Shown here in pieces: positions 1 to 10,326 of a stretch of DNA of 64,000 bases; within the stretch, counting starts at the first letter, position 1, and each line of letters starts with the position of its first letter. Source of the stretch: Rhizobiales bacterium 32-66-11. GTDB taxonomy: Bacteria > Pseudomonadota > Alphaproteobacteria > Rhizobiales > Xanthobacteraceae. The stretch lies in contig NCEH01000020.1 of assembly GCA_002304505.1 (NCBI GenBank), positions 62,001 to 126,000 on the forward strand, in the 5' to 3' direction. Under the pieces are notes generated by a model. It was given only the letters and a program-made list of their open reading frames with translations, had not been told where the DNA came from and searched no databases. Both the position numbers and the translations under genes were made by a program.

Positions 1-25
1 CGCGGCATGGGAATGCGCGTCCTTT

Positions 26-51
26 AAAACCGTCGATCGCGAAACGCGATC
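26..51 (-). terminator. Possible intrinsic terminator of rpmB
   Basis: On the minus strand a 7-bp stem (GATCGCG/CGCGATC, arms at 45-51 and 35-41, loop of three bases) overlaps the rpmB stop codon. A run of four T follows five bases beyond the stem. The T run is short and offset, so this is only a candidate. Confidence 0.35.
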
Positions 52-349
52 AGGCGGCGGGCTTCACCTCGGCCATGGCCTTGACCACGAGACGCTTGAT
101 CTCGAGGGCGCGCTGGGAGAGTTCCTCGTCGCGCGCCTTCTTGAGGAAGGCATCGAGGCCGCCGCGATGATCGACGCTCTTCAGCGCGTTGGCGCTGACG
201 CGGAAGCGCACCGAACGGCCGAGAATTTCGCTCTCGAGCGTCACGTTGCAGAGATTCGGCAAGAACCGGCGCTTGGTCTTGTGGTTCGAGTGGCTCACGA
301 GGTGGCCAGTCAGAACCCCCTTGCCGGTCAGGTCGCACCGCCGGGACAT
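50..349 (-). CDS. rpmB: 50S ribosomal protein L28
   Basis: This is ribosomal protein bL28, a small basic component of the large ribosomal subunit. The 99-residue product opens with [11 protein letters not shown], followed by the family's [17 protein letters not shown] segment and the [11 protein letters not shown] segment near the middle. The length matches alphaproteobacterial L28, which carries a C-terminal extension beyond the E. coli form. A GAAGGAC ribosome-binding site lies just upstream of the ATG at 349. The gene stands alone on the minus strand. About 290 bases of noncoding sequence, presumably including its promoter, separate it from the divergent gene at 637, and I see nothing else there. 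Confidence 0.97.
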   Translation of the reverse strand: MSRRCDLTGKGVLTGHLVSHSNHKTKRRFLPNLCNVTLESEILGRSVRFRVSANALKSVDHRGGLDAFLKKARDEELSQRALEIKRLVVKAMAEVKPAA

Positions 350-636
350 GGCAGAAGTCCTTCAAATTCGTTGATCACGGACGCGGAAGCCCAGGGCCGA
401 ACCCGGCCCCTCGTCTCACACCCGCATGTATCGGGAAGGCGCTCGTATAAGGGGAGCCGGCTTCCGCGTCAAGCTCGGGGCGTGCGTTCCGGCGTCGTGG
501 GTCATTCACGGCGCACCCTCGCGCCCACCTCCCCAAGGCTGCCCCCCACGTCTGACGCTGGGAGACGGGGGAGGGATTTGCCATCGGCGTGTATGGTGGC
601 GGCCGGAACGTCGGTTTTCACGGTAGGGCCTCCCTC

Positions 637-1830
637 ATGCCACACCCGCCCGAAGAGCGTCTCGATCGGCGCGATTTCATGATCGCATCGGCGCGCGCGT
701 CCCTTGCAACCCTTGGCGCCTCGGCTGCGCTGGTCGCCGATTCCGGCGCCGCGCACGCTGAGGGGCCGGTCCCGTCCGCCGCCGGTGCGGCGCCCGCCGC
801 GCCCTCCGGTACGGTCTATACCGGCGACACGATCCAGGGGAAAAAGGTCGTCAGCACGCTCGATGTCGCCGACCTGGAGCCGGGGCGGACGCACTTTTTA
901 TATTTCCAGGGCGTGCAGATGCCCACCGGGCAGTATTGGTATGTGTCCGTCACCGTCGCCAAGGGGGCAAAGCCGGGCAAGCGCGTGGTTCTGGTCAGCG
1001 GCGTGCACGGCGACGAGATGAGTTCCGTGCACACCGTGCAGAGCGTGATGAACCAGCTCGATCCGCGGCAGATGTCGGGCACGGTGATGGCGGTCACGGA
1101 CGTCTCCCGCCCGGCGCTGGAAGGCATGCAGCGCAGATGGCCCAATGAAGGCCGGGGCGCCGATCTGATCGACATGAACCGGGAATGGCCCGGCAATGAG
1201 AACGGCCTCACCGCGCCCAGCCGGCATGCGGGACTGCTGTTCAACCGCCTGCTGCGGCCGAACGCCGATGCCGCCATCGATTTTCATACCGGCACCACCG
1301 GCTTCGATGTCACCGCCTTCAACATCGGCGGCCTGGATGTGCCCGCCATCAAGGCGATGGTGGAGCTTTATCCGGTGGGCCAGATCTTCGACAATCACGT
1401 GTATCCCGGCGTGCTGCACAATGCCTTCATCGACGCGGGCATTCCCGCCTTCACGCCGGAAATCGGCGCCGCGCGGGTGCTGAACCTCGAAATGGCCGCG
1501 CTGTTCGTGGAAGGCACGATGAACGTGCTGAAGCATCATGGCATCGTGCCGGGGCCCATGGGGCGCACCGGCAAGGACGTTGACGTCTTCATCGGCAACA
1601 GCGCGTTCCCGATCCTGGCGACCAAGGGCGGGCTGGTGGAGCATCTGGTGAAGCTCAACGATAAGGTCGAAGCGGGACAGAAAGTGGCGGTCCAGCGCGA
1701 CAGTTTCGGGCAGGTGGTGGCGGAATATACCAGCGGCGTCGCCGGCGCGGTCACGGGCCAGCGCAGCGACGCCATGGCCGAGCCCGGCAACCCCCTGGTC
1801 TTCATCCTGTTCCACACGCCGGCGCAATGA
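637..1830 (+). CDS. Tat-exported succinylglutamate desuccinylase/aspartoacylase family protein
   Basis: The product resembles AstE/AspA-type zinc carboxypeptidase-fold deacylases, which cleave N-acyl amino acids or related amides. Visible zinc-site elements are SGVHGDEMSS (the HxxE pair) and DFHTGTTG further on. The C-terminal region with VEAGQKVA and DSFGQVV resembles the biotinyl-lipoyl-like tail of this family. The N-terminus DRRDFMIASARASLATLGA is a twin-arginine signal, so the enzyme is probably periplasmic. I prefer the ATG at 637 over an upstream in-frame ATG at 589 because it puts the RR motif close to the N-terminus. Length is about 397 residues. The substrate cannot be read from the sequence. 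The convergent LysR gene ends 17 bases downstream. Confidence 0.82.
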   Translation: MPHPPEERLDRRDFMIASARASLATLGASAALVADSGAAHAEGPVPSAAGAAPAAPSGTVYTGDTIQGKKVVSTLDVADLEPGRTHFLYFQGVQMPTGQYWYVSVTVAKGAKPGKRVVLVSGVHGDEMSSVHTVQSVMNQLDPRQMSGTVMAVTDVSRPALEGMQRRWPNEGRGADLIDMNREWPGNENGLTAPSRHAGLLFNRLLRPNADAAIDFHTGTTGFDVTAFNIGGLDVPAIKAMVELYPVGQIFDNHVYPGVLHNAFIDAGIPAFTPEIGAARVLNLEMAALFVEGTMNVLKHHGIVPGPMGRTGKDVDVFIGNSAFPILATKGGLVEHLVKLNDKVEAGQKVAVQRDSFGQVVAEYTSGVAGAVTGQRSDAMAEPGNPLVFILFHTPAQ

Positions 1831-1846
1831 CCGGGCCGGGCCACCT

Positions 1847-2764
1847 TTACGACCCCCGCTCCGCCGGCAGAAACACCGCCTGCGCCTCCCGCGCCGCCTT
1901 GGCGATGAAGTCGGCGGCCACCTTCACGCGGGCAAGGTCGCGCGTGTCGGCATGGGTGAGCAGCCAGAAGCTGCGGATCAGCGAAACCTCCTGCGGCAGG
2001 ATGGGCACGAGGTCGTCGGCGGTGTCGCCCATGAAATTGGGCAGCACGCACACCCCCGCGCCGCCGCGCGTCGCCATGAATTGCGCCACCAGGTTGGAGC
2101 TTTTCAGGCGCGGCCGCAGCTCGCGCGAGACCGCCGGCACATAATCCAGCTCGGGCGCATAGATGAGGTCGTCGATATAGCTGATGAAGGGATGGCGCAG
2201 CAGCGCCGCCCGGCTCTCGATGGGACCATGGCGGGCAAGATAATCGCGCGCGGCATAGAGGCCGAGGCGATAATCGGTGAGCTTGCGCGCGTGCAGGCGC
2301 CCTTCCTTCGGCCGGCTGATGGAGATGGCGATGTCCGCCTCGCGCTTGGAGAGGCTGAACAGGCGCGGCATGGCCAGCAATTGGATGTCCAGCGCCGGAT
2401 GGAGCGCCGCGAGCGCGCCGATGCGCGGGGCCAGGAAGAAGGTGCCGAACCCGTCCGGCGCGCCGATCCGCACCGCGCCGGAGACACCGAGGTCGGCCCC
2501 GCCAATCTCCTGCTGGGCGCCGGCGGCGAGCGTCTCCATGGCTTCAGCGGTCGCCATCAGCCGTTCGCCCGCGCTGGTGAGCACATAGCCGGCCGGCTGG
2601 CGGTCGAACAATTTCGCCCCGAGGCTATGCTCCAGGGCCGCGAGGCGCCGGCTGACCGTGGAATGCTCCACCCCCAGCAGCCGCGCCGCCGTGGTGAGCT
2701 TGCCGGTGCGCGCGATGGCCAGGAAATGGCGCAGGTCCGCCCAGTCGAACGCCGCCGATGGCAT
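1847..2764 (-). CDS. LysR family transcriptional regulator
   Basis: This is a 305-residue LysR-type regulator. The N-terminal winged helix-turn-helix spans about residues 10-65 (KLTTAARLLGVEHSTVSRRL, then ALEHSLGAKLFDR). A substrate-binding domain follows, with the IGAPDGFGTFFLAPRI segment at its start. The ATG at 2764 fits the usual LysR N-terminus; the open frame extends far upstream but only antisense to mmsA. The gene is divergent from the valine-catabolism operon, with 63 bases between the starts. It most likely controls that operon in response to a branched-chain catabolite, though the inducer is not deducible. Confidence 0.93.
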   Translation of the reverse strand: MPSAAFDWADLRHFLAIARTGKLTTAARLLGVEHSTVSRRLAALEHSLGAKLFDRQPAGYVLTSAGERLMATAEAMETLAAGAQQEIGGADLGVSGAVRIGAPDGFGTFFLAPRIGALAALHPALDIQLLAMPRLFSLSKREADIAISISRPKEGRLHARKLTDYRLGLYAARDYLARHGPIESRAALLRHPFISYIDDLIYAPELDYVPAVSRELRPRLKSSNLVAQFMATRGGAGVCVLPNFMGDTADDLVPILPQEVSLIRSFWLLTHADTRDLARVKVAADFIAKAAREAQAVFLPAERGS

Positions 2765-2773
2765 GTGAAAATC

Positions 2774-2790
2774 CGCACAGTGACCGTGCG
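2774..2790. promoter_or_regulatory. Candidate LysR-type operator between lysR and mmsA
   Basis: CGCAC-AGTGACC-GTGCG is a perfect 5-bp inverted repeat with a 7-base spacer. It lies in the 63-base divergent intergenic region. The geometry fits the interrupted dyads bound by LysR-type regulators. A GATAAT hexamer at 2790-2795 abuts it and could be a -10 element for mmsA. Confidence 0.5.
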
Positions 2791-2827
2791 ATAATAGCTC
2801 TGGATGTGCAAAAAATGATAGGCCATT

Positions 2828-4339
<1,512 letters not shown>

Positions 4340-4350
4340 GCTGCGCAGAC

Positions 4351-4390
4351 GGCATATGTGTGATATCATTTTTGATAGCACACATATGCC
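4351..4390. promoter_or_regulatory. Long palindromic operator/promoter of the toxin-antitoxin pair
   Basis: Arms GGCATATGTGTG (4351-4362) and CACACATATGCC (4379-4390) are perfect complements. Inside them TATCA (4364-4368) pairs with TGATA (4373-4377) around a TTTT centre. Only the 4363/4378 position (A and G) mismatches. That gives 18-base arms, 36 bases in all, around a 4-base centre. It sits 15 bases before the antitoxin ATG. FitA-type antitoxins are known to bind a 36-bp inverted repeat in their own promoter, so autoregulation is the natural reading. The AT-rich core could also contain the -10 region. Confidence 0.72.
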
Positions 4391-4405
4391 CCGCAGGAGA
4401 CGGCC

Positions 4406-4630
4406 ATGGCGCAGGTGTTGATTCGCAACATCCCCGATGAGACCATCCAGGTCTATAAGGAGCGGGCGAAGCGGAACGGGATTTCGCTGGAGCAGGAGAT
4501 CCGGAACCTTCTTGAGAAGAACCGGCCCTTCACGCCAGCCGAACGGGTGGCGGTTTCCCGTCATATCCGTTCGCTGACCAAGCCCTCGCCGGCGCTGAGC
4601 CTCGATGAAATCCGCGAAGGGGCCAAATGA
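4406..4630 (+). CDS. vapB: FitA/VapB-type ribbon-helix-helix antitoxin
   Basis: This 74-residue protein begins MAQVLIRNIPDETIQVYKER, a beta-strand and helix pattern typical of FitA-like ribbon-helix-helix antitoxins. SLEQEIRNLLEKN forms the second helix (about residues 27-39). The C-terminal tail, about residues 40-74, would wrap around and neutralise the toxin. A GGAGA ribosome-binding site precedes the ATG. Its stop overlaps the start of the PIN-domain toxin gene by four bases (ATGA), the usual coupled arrangement. A large palindrome upstream is the likely autoregulatory site. Confidence 0.9.
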   Translation: MAQVLIRNIPDETIQVYKERAKRNGISLEQEIRNLLEKNRPFTPAERVAVSRHIRSLTKPSPALSLDEIREGAK

Positions 4631-5055
4631 GCCCCTTCGTGGTGGATGCGAGCGTCGCCTTGAAATGGTTCTTCGAGGAGGACGATACCCAGCAGGCGGA
4701 GGCCTTGGCGGCATCGCCGGACGAACTCTTCGCACCGACGCTCATTCTCACCGAAGTGGCGAATGCGCTGTGGAAGAAGATGAGACGTAGCGAGGCGGTG
4801 GAGGTGCCTGCGGCCCTGCAAATCTGCGAATACCTGCCCGGTTTCTTCACCGAGATGGTGCCCGTGGAACCTTTGTTGCCGCACGCCGTCGCTTTGTCCT
4901 TCGCGCTCGATCATCCCATTTACGATTGCGTCTATCTCAGCCTCGCCTACACAAAGAAATGCCCGCTGGTGACATCTGATCGCCGCCTCATCCACAAGGC
5001 CGAAGGTCAGCCTCTGACGCCAAGACTTCTCCATCTGTCCCAATGGCGGCCCTGA
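4627..5055 (+). CDS. vapC: VapC/FitB-type PIN-domain ribonuclease toxin
   Basis: The product is a 142-residue PIN-domain protein. The acidic metal-binding residues are all present: Asp7 in FVVDASVALKW, Glu43 in LTEVANALW, Asp100 in HPIYDCVYLSLA and Asp118 in LVTSDRRL. It is therefore predicted to be an active Mg/Mn-dependent endoribonuclease that cleaves RNA when freed from the antitoxin. The start overlaps the antitoxin stop by four bases. The toxin stop is one base from the ATG of the acyl-CoA dehydrogenase at 5057, so the pair is embedded inside the valine-catabolism operon and could be co-transcribed with it. Confidence 0.92.
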   Translation: MSPFVVDASVALKWFFEEDDTQQAEALAASPDELFAPTLILTEVANALWKKMRRSEAVEVPAALQICEYLPGFFTEMVPVEPLLPHAVALSFALDHPIYDCVYLSLAYTKKCPLVTSDRRLIHKAEGQPLTPRLLHLSQWRP

Positions 5056-5056
5056 C

Positions 5057-6199
5057 ATGTTCGAACTGAATGAAGACCAGCAGGCCATCCGCGCCATGGC
5101 GCTGGATTTCGCGCGCGAGGAAATCGCCCCCCATGCCCAGGCGTGGGACGAGGCGGAGCATTTCCCCATTCCCACCCTCAAGGCCGCCGCCGCGCTCGGC
5201 ATGGGCGGCATCTATGTGCGCGAGGAATGCGGCGGCTCCGGCCTGTCGCGGCTCGACGGCACCTTGATCTTCGAGGCTTTGGCCACCGGCTGCCCGGCCA
5301 CCTCCGCCTTCCTGTCGATCCACAACATGGTCGCCGCCATGATCGACCGCTTCGGCGACGATGCCCAGCGCCTCGCCTGGCTGCCGGGCCTGTGCAGCAT
5401 GGAGCGGGTGGCGAGCTATTGCCTCACCGAGCCCGGCAGCGGCTCGGACGCGGCGGCGCTGAAGACCCGCGCGGTGAAGGACGGCGATCATTACGTGCTG
5501 GACGGGGTGAAGCAGTTCATTTCCGGCGCCGGTGTCTCCGACCTTTATGTGGTGATGGCGCGCACCGGCGGACCCGGTCCCTCGGGGATTTCCGCTTTCC
5601 TGGTGGAGGCGGGCACGCCCGGCCTCTCGTTCGGCGCCATCGAGAAGAAGATGGGCTGGAAGATCCAGCCCACCCGCGCCGTCATCATGGAGGGCGTGCG
5701 CGTGCCGGCGCAAAACCTGCTGGGCCGCGAGGGCGAGGGCTTCAAATTCGCCATGGCCGGGCTCGACGGCGGCCGGCTGAACATCGCCGCCTGCTCGCTC
5801 GGCGGCGCGCAGAGCGCGTTCGACCGGACGCTCGGCTACATGCGCGAGCGCACCGCCTTCGGCAAGCCGCTGAACGAGTTCCAGGCGCTGCAATTCCGCC
5901 TCGCGGACATGGAGACCGACCTTGAGGTCGCCCGCACCTTCCTGTGGCGCGCCGCCGCCGCCTATGACCGTGCCGATCCGCAGGCCACCCGCCTGTGCGC
6001 CATGGCGAAACGCGTTGTGACGGACACCGGCTTCGAGGTGGCGAACCAGGCGCTGCAATTGCACGGCGGCTACGGCTATCTCGCCGATTATGGGATCGAG
6101 AAGATCGTGCGCGACCTGCGGGTCCACCAGATCCTGGAAGGCACCAACGAAATCATGCGGGTCATCATTTCCCGCGCTCTGGTGGCGCGGGCGAACTGA
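5057..6199 (+). CDS. Acyl-CoA dehydrogenase, probably isobutyryl-CoA dehydrogenase
   Basis: This is a 380-residue FAD-dependent acyl-CoA dehydrogenase with the FAD-site YCLTEPGSGSDAAALKT segment and the R-T-x-F-G-K element (ERTAFGKPL). The catalytic base Glu361 is in QILEGTNEIMR. Its position between mmsA and mmsB supports oxidation of isobutyryl-CoA to methacrylyl-CoA in valine breakdown; that substrate is inferred from context. An enoyl-CoA hydratase and a 3-hydroxyisobutyryl-CoA hydrolase, needed to complete the route, are not in the window. The ATG lies one base after the toxin stop, so its ribosome-binding site is inside the vapC coding sequence. Confidence 0.93.
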   Translation: MFELNEDQQAIRAMALDFAREEIAPHAQAWDEAEHFPIPTLKAAAALGMGGIYVREECGGSGLSRLDGTLIFEALATGCPATSAFLSIHNMVAAMIDRFGDDAQRLAWLPGLCSMERVASYCLTEPGSGSDAAALKTRAVKDGDHYVLDGVKQFISGAGVSDLYVVMARTGGPGPSGISAFLVEAGTPGLSFGAIEKKMGWKIQPTRAVIMEGVRVPAQNLLGREGEGFKFAMAGLDGGRLNIAACSLGGAQSAFDRTLGYMRERTAFGKPLNEFQALQFRLADMETDLEVARTFLWRAAAAYDRADPQATRLCAMAKRVVTDTGFEVANQALQLHGGYGYLADYGIEKIVRDLRVHQILEGTNEIMRVIISRALVARAN

Positions 6200-6228
6200 T
6201 CCGGCAACGAGAAGAACGGGAGGAAAAG

Positions 6229-7122
6229 ATGGCCAGCATCGGTTTCATCGGGCTCGGCAACATGGGTGGGCCCATGGCGGCCAATCTGGTCAAGGCGGGC
6301 CATAGCGTGCGCGGGTTCGACCTTTCCCCCGCCGCGCTGGAGGCCGCTAAGGCCAAGGGCGTCGCGATCGCGTCAACCGCCGCCGAAGCGGTGGCGGATG
6401 CGGATATCGTCGTCACCATGCTGCCCAGTGGCAAGCACGTGGTGGGCGCCACCACGGGCGAAAACGGCCTGTTCGCGGCCGCAAAACCCGGCACGCTGTT
6501 CATCGACAGCTCCACCATCGACGTCGCCTCGGCCCGCGTCTTCCATGAGGCGGCGCTGGCGGCCGGACACGAGCCGCTCGATGCGCCGGTTTCCGGCGGC
6601 GTGGGCGGGGCGGAAGCCGGTACGCTCACCTTCATGGCGGGCGGCACGGCGGAGGCGTTCGCCAAGGCCCAGCCGGTCCTCGCGCTGATGGGCAAGAAGA
6701 TCGTCCATTGCGGCGATGCCGGCGCCGGGCAGGCGGCGAAGATCTGCAACAATATGATCCTCGGCATTTCCATGATCGCGGTCAGCGAGGCGTTCGTTCT
6801 CGGCGAGAAGCTCGGCCTCTCCCATCAGGCGCTGTACGACGTGGCCTCGACCTCCTCGGGGCAATGCTGGTCGCTCACCACTTATTGCCCGGTGCCGGGC
6901 CCGGTGCCCACCAGCCCCGCAAATCGCGACTATCAGCCGGGCTTTGCCGCCGCGCTGATGCTGAAGGACCTGCGCCTGTCCCAGGAGGCCGCCGGCCAGG
7001 CCGGGGCGGCGACCGCCCTCGGCGCGGCGGCGACCGCGCTCTACACCGCCTTCGAGGAAGAGGGGAATGCCGGCAAGGATTTCTCCGGCATCATCGAATG
7101 GGTGCGCACCCGCGAGGGGTGA
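6229..7122 (+). CDS. mmsB: 3-hydroxyisobutyrate dehydrogenase
   Basis: The enzyme oxidises 3-hydroxyisobutyrate to methylmalonate semialdehyde, the substrate of MmsA. The 297-residue protein begins ASIGFIGLGNMGGPMAANL, the Rossmann dinucleotide-binding motif. It carries DAPVSGGVGGAEAGTLTFM (substrate site, about residues 118-136) and the catalytic Lys171 in GAGQAAKICNNM. A GGGAGGAAAAG ribosome-binding site supports the ATG at 6229. It is the last gene of the operon and is followed by a strong terminator. Length and motifs are normal for the family. Confidence 0.95.
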   Translation: MASIGFIGLGNMGGPMAANLVKAGHSVRGFDLSPAALEAAKAKGVAIASTAAEAVADADIVVTMLPSGKHVVGATTGENGLFAAAKPGTLFIDSSTIDVASARVFHEAALAAGHEPLDAPVSGGVGGAEAGTLTFMAGGTAEAFAKAQPVLALMGKKIVHCGDAGAGQAAKICNNMILGISMIAVSEAFVLGEKLGLSHQALYDVASTSSGQCWSLTTYCPVPGPVPTSPANRDYQPGFAAALMLKDLRLSQEAAGQAGAATALGAAATALYTAFEEEGNAGKDFSGIIEWVRTREG

Positions 7123-7151
7123 GGCAAGCCCTTCACGCGCGATTCCACGAC

Positions 7152-7180
7152 ATGCCCCGGCTGGTCCGGGGCATTTTTTT
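7152..7180 (+). terminator. Rho-independent terminator of the valine-catabolism operon
   Basis: ATGCCCCGG (7152-7160) pairs perfectly with CCGGGGCAT (7166-7174) around a five-base loop and is followed immediately by a run of seven T. It lies 29 bases after the mmsB stop. Confidence 0.9.
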
Positions 7181-7241
7181 GCGCGCCTGGTTGTGGCCCG
7201 GTGGAGCGGGCGCTGAGATCTGAGAATCGGCTGGGGGCGAA

Positions 7242-7318
7242 TGGTAGCAGCGGGCGGATTTGAACCGCCGACCTCCGGGTTATGAATCCGGCGCTCTCAC
7301 CAACTGAGCTACACTGCC
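7242..7318 (-). tRNA. tRNA-Met (anticodon CAU)
   Basis: Reading the minus strand, the 77-base sequence folds into a full cloverleaf. It has a 7-bp acceptor stem with a terminal G-U pair, D-arm TAGCTCAGTTGGTGAGAGC, anticodon loop TTCATAA, T-arm with GGTTCAAATCC, discriminator A and encoded CCA (7242-7244). The CAU anticodon could be elongator Met, initiator Met or lysidine-modified Ile2. The G1-U72 wobble pair and lack of three G-C pairs at the base of the anticodon stem argue against initiator. I favour elongator Met. Confidence 0.9.
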
Positions 7319-7433
7319 ACATCGCACGCCGCTCGGTGCCGGGCACGCGAGCTTGCGGAGGACGGGATATAGGGGAGCGGGCGCGGCGGTGTCAAGAAAG
7401 CGCGTGCGTTCTTCAACCGCTCTGCGCGCGCTC

Positions 7434-8078
7434 TCAGGCGGACGCTTTCTTGATGCGCACCAGCTTGAAGAAGCCGACCGGGAAAACCGGCGAGATTTCC
7501 ACCACTTCCATGTCGCCCTGGCGGGCGGCCCAGGCGCCGAGGCGGCTGGCCTTGAAGGCGATGCTCCAGCCCACTTTCTTCACCAGCGGGGCGAGGGCGG
7601 TTTCCACATGCATGGCGGCGCCCGCATCGGCGCCGAGCTTGGAGGCGATGATGATCTCGCCATTGGGCTTCAGCACGCGGCGCATCTCGTCGAGCGCGCC
7701 TTCCGGGTCCGGCACCAAAGTGATGACGAAGGGCACGGTGACGGCATCGAAGCGGGCATCGGGAAAGCCGAGCGCGCAGGCGTCCATGGCGGCCAGCAGC
7801 GACACCTGCTTGAGGCCGCGCGCCGTGGTCTTCTGCACCGCCTTGCGCAGCATGTCCGACGACAAATCGATGCCGGTCACGCGGCAGTTGCGGGGATAAT
7901 AGGGCAGGGTCAGCCCGGTGCCGACGCCGACTTCCAGAATGTCCGGGCCGCAGCTGGCGGCGGCATTGGCGGCCTTGCGCTGGGCGTCCGCCAGCAGCTT
8001 CTCATAGACGGTGTCATAGATGGGCGCCCATTTCGCATAAGCGCGCTTCTGGCCTTCGAGATCGTACTGGACCGCCAT
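7434..8078 (-). CDS. pmtA: Phosphatidylethanolamine N-methyltransferase, rhizobial PmtA type
   Basis: The enzyme makes phosphatidylcholine by threefold SAM-dependent methylation of phosphatidylethanolamine at the membrane. The 214-residue protein has YAKWAPIYDTVYEK near the N-terminus and the SAM-binding motif ILEVGVGTGLTLPYYP. Other matching elements are GIDLSSDMLRKA, FVITLVPDPEGALDEMRRVLKPNGEIIIASK and a hydrophobic C-terminal stretch. These match the Sinorhizobium/Rhodobacter PmtA pattern. I chose the ATG at 8078; an in-frame ATG at 8102 would add eight residues. The gene is monocistronic, between the tRNA and mnmA. Confidence 0.88.
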   Translation of the reverse strand: MAVQYDLEGQKRAYAKWAPIYDTVYEKLLADAQRKAANAAASCGPDILEVGVGTGLTLPYYPRNCRVTGIDLSSDMLRKAVQKTTARGLKQVSLLAAMDACALGFPDARFDAVTVPFVITLVPDPEGALDEMRRVLKPNGEIIIASKLGADAGAAMHVETALAPLVKKVGWSIAFKASRLGAWAARQGDMEVVEISPVFPVGFFKLVRIKKASA

Positions 8079-8166
8079 GTCTGCCTCTGCCCCAGCCTGC
8101 ATCCCGGCGATGGTCCCGCCGGGACGTCGTGTCATGCGGCGTCTGGGCCGCGAAAATCTCGTTCGC

Positions 8167-9357
8167 TCAGGCGACCTGCGCCTGCATCGCGTCGCGCACC
8201 GCCGAGCGGGTGCGCAGGATGGTGCCGCCGCCCAGCAGGCGGGCGCCGCCGTCGGGAGCATCGTAGAGCACGCATGCCTGCCCCGGCGCAACGCCTTCTT
8301 CGCCGAGGTGCAGATGCACCAGCGGCAGGCCCTGTGCGTCGAGCCCCAGCCGGCCCGGCGCGGGCGCGCGGGTGGACCTGACCTTCACGAACACCTCGCG
8401 CTCCGCCGCGCAGGCCTCCGCGAACGGCTCATCACCGAGCCAGTTCACGTCCGACACGCGGATGTCATGGACCGCCAGCGCCTCGCGCGGGCCGACCTTC
8501 ACCTCGCGCCGCGCGGCGTCGATGCCGATCACATAGAGCGGCTCGGGGGTGGAGATGCCGAGGCCCTTGCGCTGGCCGATGGTGTAATGCATCACGCCGC
8601 GATGGCGGCCGAGCAGGCGCCCGTCCAGATGCACGATGTCGCCGGGGTCGCCCGCCTCGGGCCGCAGGCGCTGGACGATTTCGGCATAATCGCCGCCGGG
8701 CACGAAGCAGATGTCCTGGCTGTCCGGCTTGTCCGCGACCACGAGGCCGAGGTCGGCGGCGAGCGCGCGCACTTCGCTTTTCTTCAGATGCCCCAGCGGA
8801 AAGCGCAGGCGCGCCAGCTGGGCCTGGGTGGTGGCGTACAGGAAATAGCTCTGGTCGCGATTGTCCTCGGCGGCGCGATAGAGCGCGCGGCGCCCATCCG
8901 GCAAGGCGCGGCTGGAGACATAATGGCCGGTGGCCAGAACGCTGGCGCCGAGATCCTCGGCGGTGGCGAGCAGATCGCGGAACTTGACCGTGCGGTTGCA
9001 ATCCACGCACGGAATGGGGGTGACGCCCGAGGCATAGCTGTCGGCGAAGCGCTCGATGACTTCCTCGCGAAAGCGGCTCTCGTAATCGAGCACATAATGG
9101 GGAATGCCCAGCTTCTCGGCCACGGTGCGGGCGTCGTAAATGTCCTGCCCGGCGCAGCAGGCGCCCTTGCGCAAGGCGGCGGCGCCCTGGTCGTACAATT
9201 GCAGCGTCACGCCCACCACGTCATAGCCGGCATGGGCCAGCAGCCCCGCCACGACGGAAGAATCGACGCCGCCCGACATGGCCACCACCACGCGGGTGGA
9301 GGCCGGGTCCGCGCCGATATCGCCGATCTGGTCGAGGAGGGTGGGAGGCAAGATCAT
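8167..9357 (-). CDS. mnmA: tRNA-specific 2-thiouridylase MnmA
   Basis: MnmA thiolates uridine 34 in the wobble position of tRNA-Lys, -Glu and -Gln. The 396-residue protein has the PP-loop ATP pyrophosphatase motif [18 protein letters not shown] near residue 20. The catalytic cysteine is in [16 protein letters not shown] and the second is in [14 protein letters not shown]. The C-terminal domain has [19 protein letters not shown]. All functional elements are present and the length is normal. The gene appears monocistronic. Confidence 0.96.
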   Translation of the reverse strand: MILPPTLLDQIGDIGADPASTRVVVAMSGGVDSSVVAGLLAHAGYDVVGVTLQLYDQGAAALRKGACCAGQDIYDARTVAEKLGIPHYVLDYESRFREEVIERFADSYASGVTPIPCVDCNRTVKFRDLLATAEDLGASVLATGHYVSSRALPDGRRALYRAAEDNRDQSYFLYATTQAQLARLRFPLGHLKKSEVRALAADLGLVVADKPDSQDICFVPGGDYAEIVQRLRPEAGDPGDIVHLDGRLLGRHRGVMHYTIGQRKGLGISTPEPLYVIGIDAARREVKVGPREALAVHDIRVSDVNWLGDEPFAEACAAEREVFVKVRSTRAPAPGRLGLDAQGLPLVHLHLGEEGVAPGQACVLYDAPDGGARLLGGGTILRTRSAVRDAMQAQVA

Positions 9358-9512
9358 GGGGCGGTGTCACCGGCAGAAGGACGGGCGCATGGCCAGAACC
9401 TGCGCGACCACGCCCCTTTAGTATAGGTCGCCGCCGCCAGTCTGCAATTGCGATGCAACACAACGTGCATGTGCGGCAAGCAGGGCAGGGCGCGCACCGG
9501 CGCGTGACGCGC

Positions 9513-10325
9513 TCAGCTGGACCCCGCCGCGCCGGCCAGATGATGCAGCACGATGCCGCTGGTGGTGGCGACGTTCAAGCTGTCGAATCCCGCCGCCATG
9601 GGGATGGAAACGCTGCGGGTGCGGGCGAGCAGGTCCGCCGGCAGGCCCGGCCCCTCGGTGCCGAACAGCGCCGCGACGCGCGCGCCCCGCTCCAACCGTG
9701 ACAAGGGAATTGTCCCGGACGGGCTGAGCGAGACGATGTCGAAGCCAGCCCGTTCCAGCGCCTCCACCATCGCGCCGCCGCTCGCGACCCGCGCATGGGG
9801 CACGATGAGGCTCGCCCCCACCGAGACCCGGATCGCCTTGCGATAGAACGGATCGCAGCTCGCCGCGTCCAGCAGCACGGCGCTCGCGCCGAAGGCGGCG
9901 GCATTGCGGAAGATGCCGCCCATATTGTCGTGGTTGGAGATGCCCACCAGCCCCACCACCAGCGCGCGCGCCGGCAGGGACGCGAGCAAGGCGGCCGGTT
10001 CGGGCGGCGGCGGCGGTTCCACGAGGGCGAGGATGCCGCGATGGATATGGAAGCCGACGATGGCGTCCATCACCGGCTGGGCGGCCACGTTCACCTGAAC
10101 ATCGTCCGGCATAAGGGCGAGCACGTCGCCAAGGCGCGCCGCGCTCGCGGCAGAGAGCAGCAGCGCGCGGATGCAATGGTCGGTGCGCGGGGCCAGCAGG
10201 CGCAGCACCACTTCGCCCTCGGCGATGAAGCGGTTCTTCCGGCCGATCAGGTCGCGCTCGCGCAGGGCGACGAAATCCGCGATGCGCTCATCCTGCGCAT
10301 CGGTGATCGTGACGAGATCCGGCAC
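9513..10325 (-). CDS. TrmH/SpoU family RNA 2'-O-methyltransferase
   Basis: This 270-residue SPOUT-fold methyltransferase has an N-terminal substrate-binding region with FIAEGEVVLRLL. The three SpoU motifs follow: GISNHDNMGGIFRNAAAFG (about 130-150), LFGTEGPGLP and the C-terminal knot motif PMAAGFDSLNVATTSGIVL. The target nucleotide in rRNA or tRNA is not evident. The start is a GTG at 10325, because residues upstream of it are compositionally odd and the preceding lacI stop is one base away (TGACGTG), implying translational coupling with the regulator gene. Confidence 0.85.
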   Translation of the reverse strand: MPDLVTITDAQDERIADFVALRERDLIGRKNRFIAEGEVVLRLLAPRTDHCIRALLLSAASAARLGDVLALMPDDVQVNVAAQPVMDAIVGFHIHRGILALVEPPPPPEPAALLASLPARALVVGLVGISNHDNMGGIFRNAAAFGASAVLLDAASCDPFYRKAIRVSVGASLIVPHARVASGGAMVEALERAGFDIVSLSPSGTIPLSRLERGARVAALFGTEGPGLPADLLARTRSVSIPMAAGFDSLNVATTSGIVLHHLAGAAGSS

Positions 10326-10326
10326 G

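Noticed and set aside
7242..7318. tRNA-Ile2 (CAU read by lysidine) or initiator tRNA as identity of the CAU tRNA
   Set aside because: The G1-U72 pair and the lack of three G-C pairs at the base of the anticodon stem argue against initiator. Lysidine-type cannot be excluded from sequence alone, but the elongator Met assignment is simpler.
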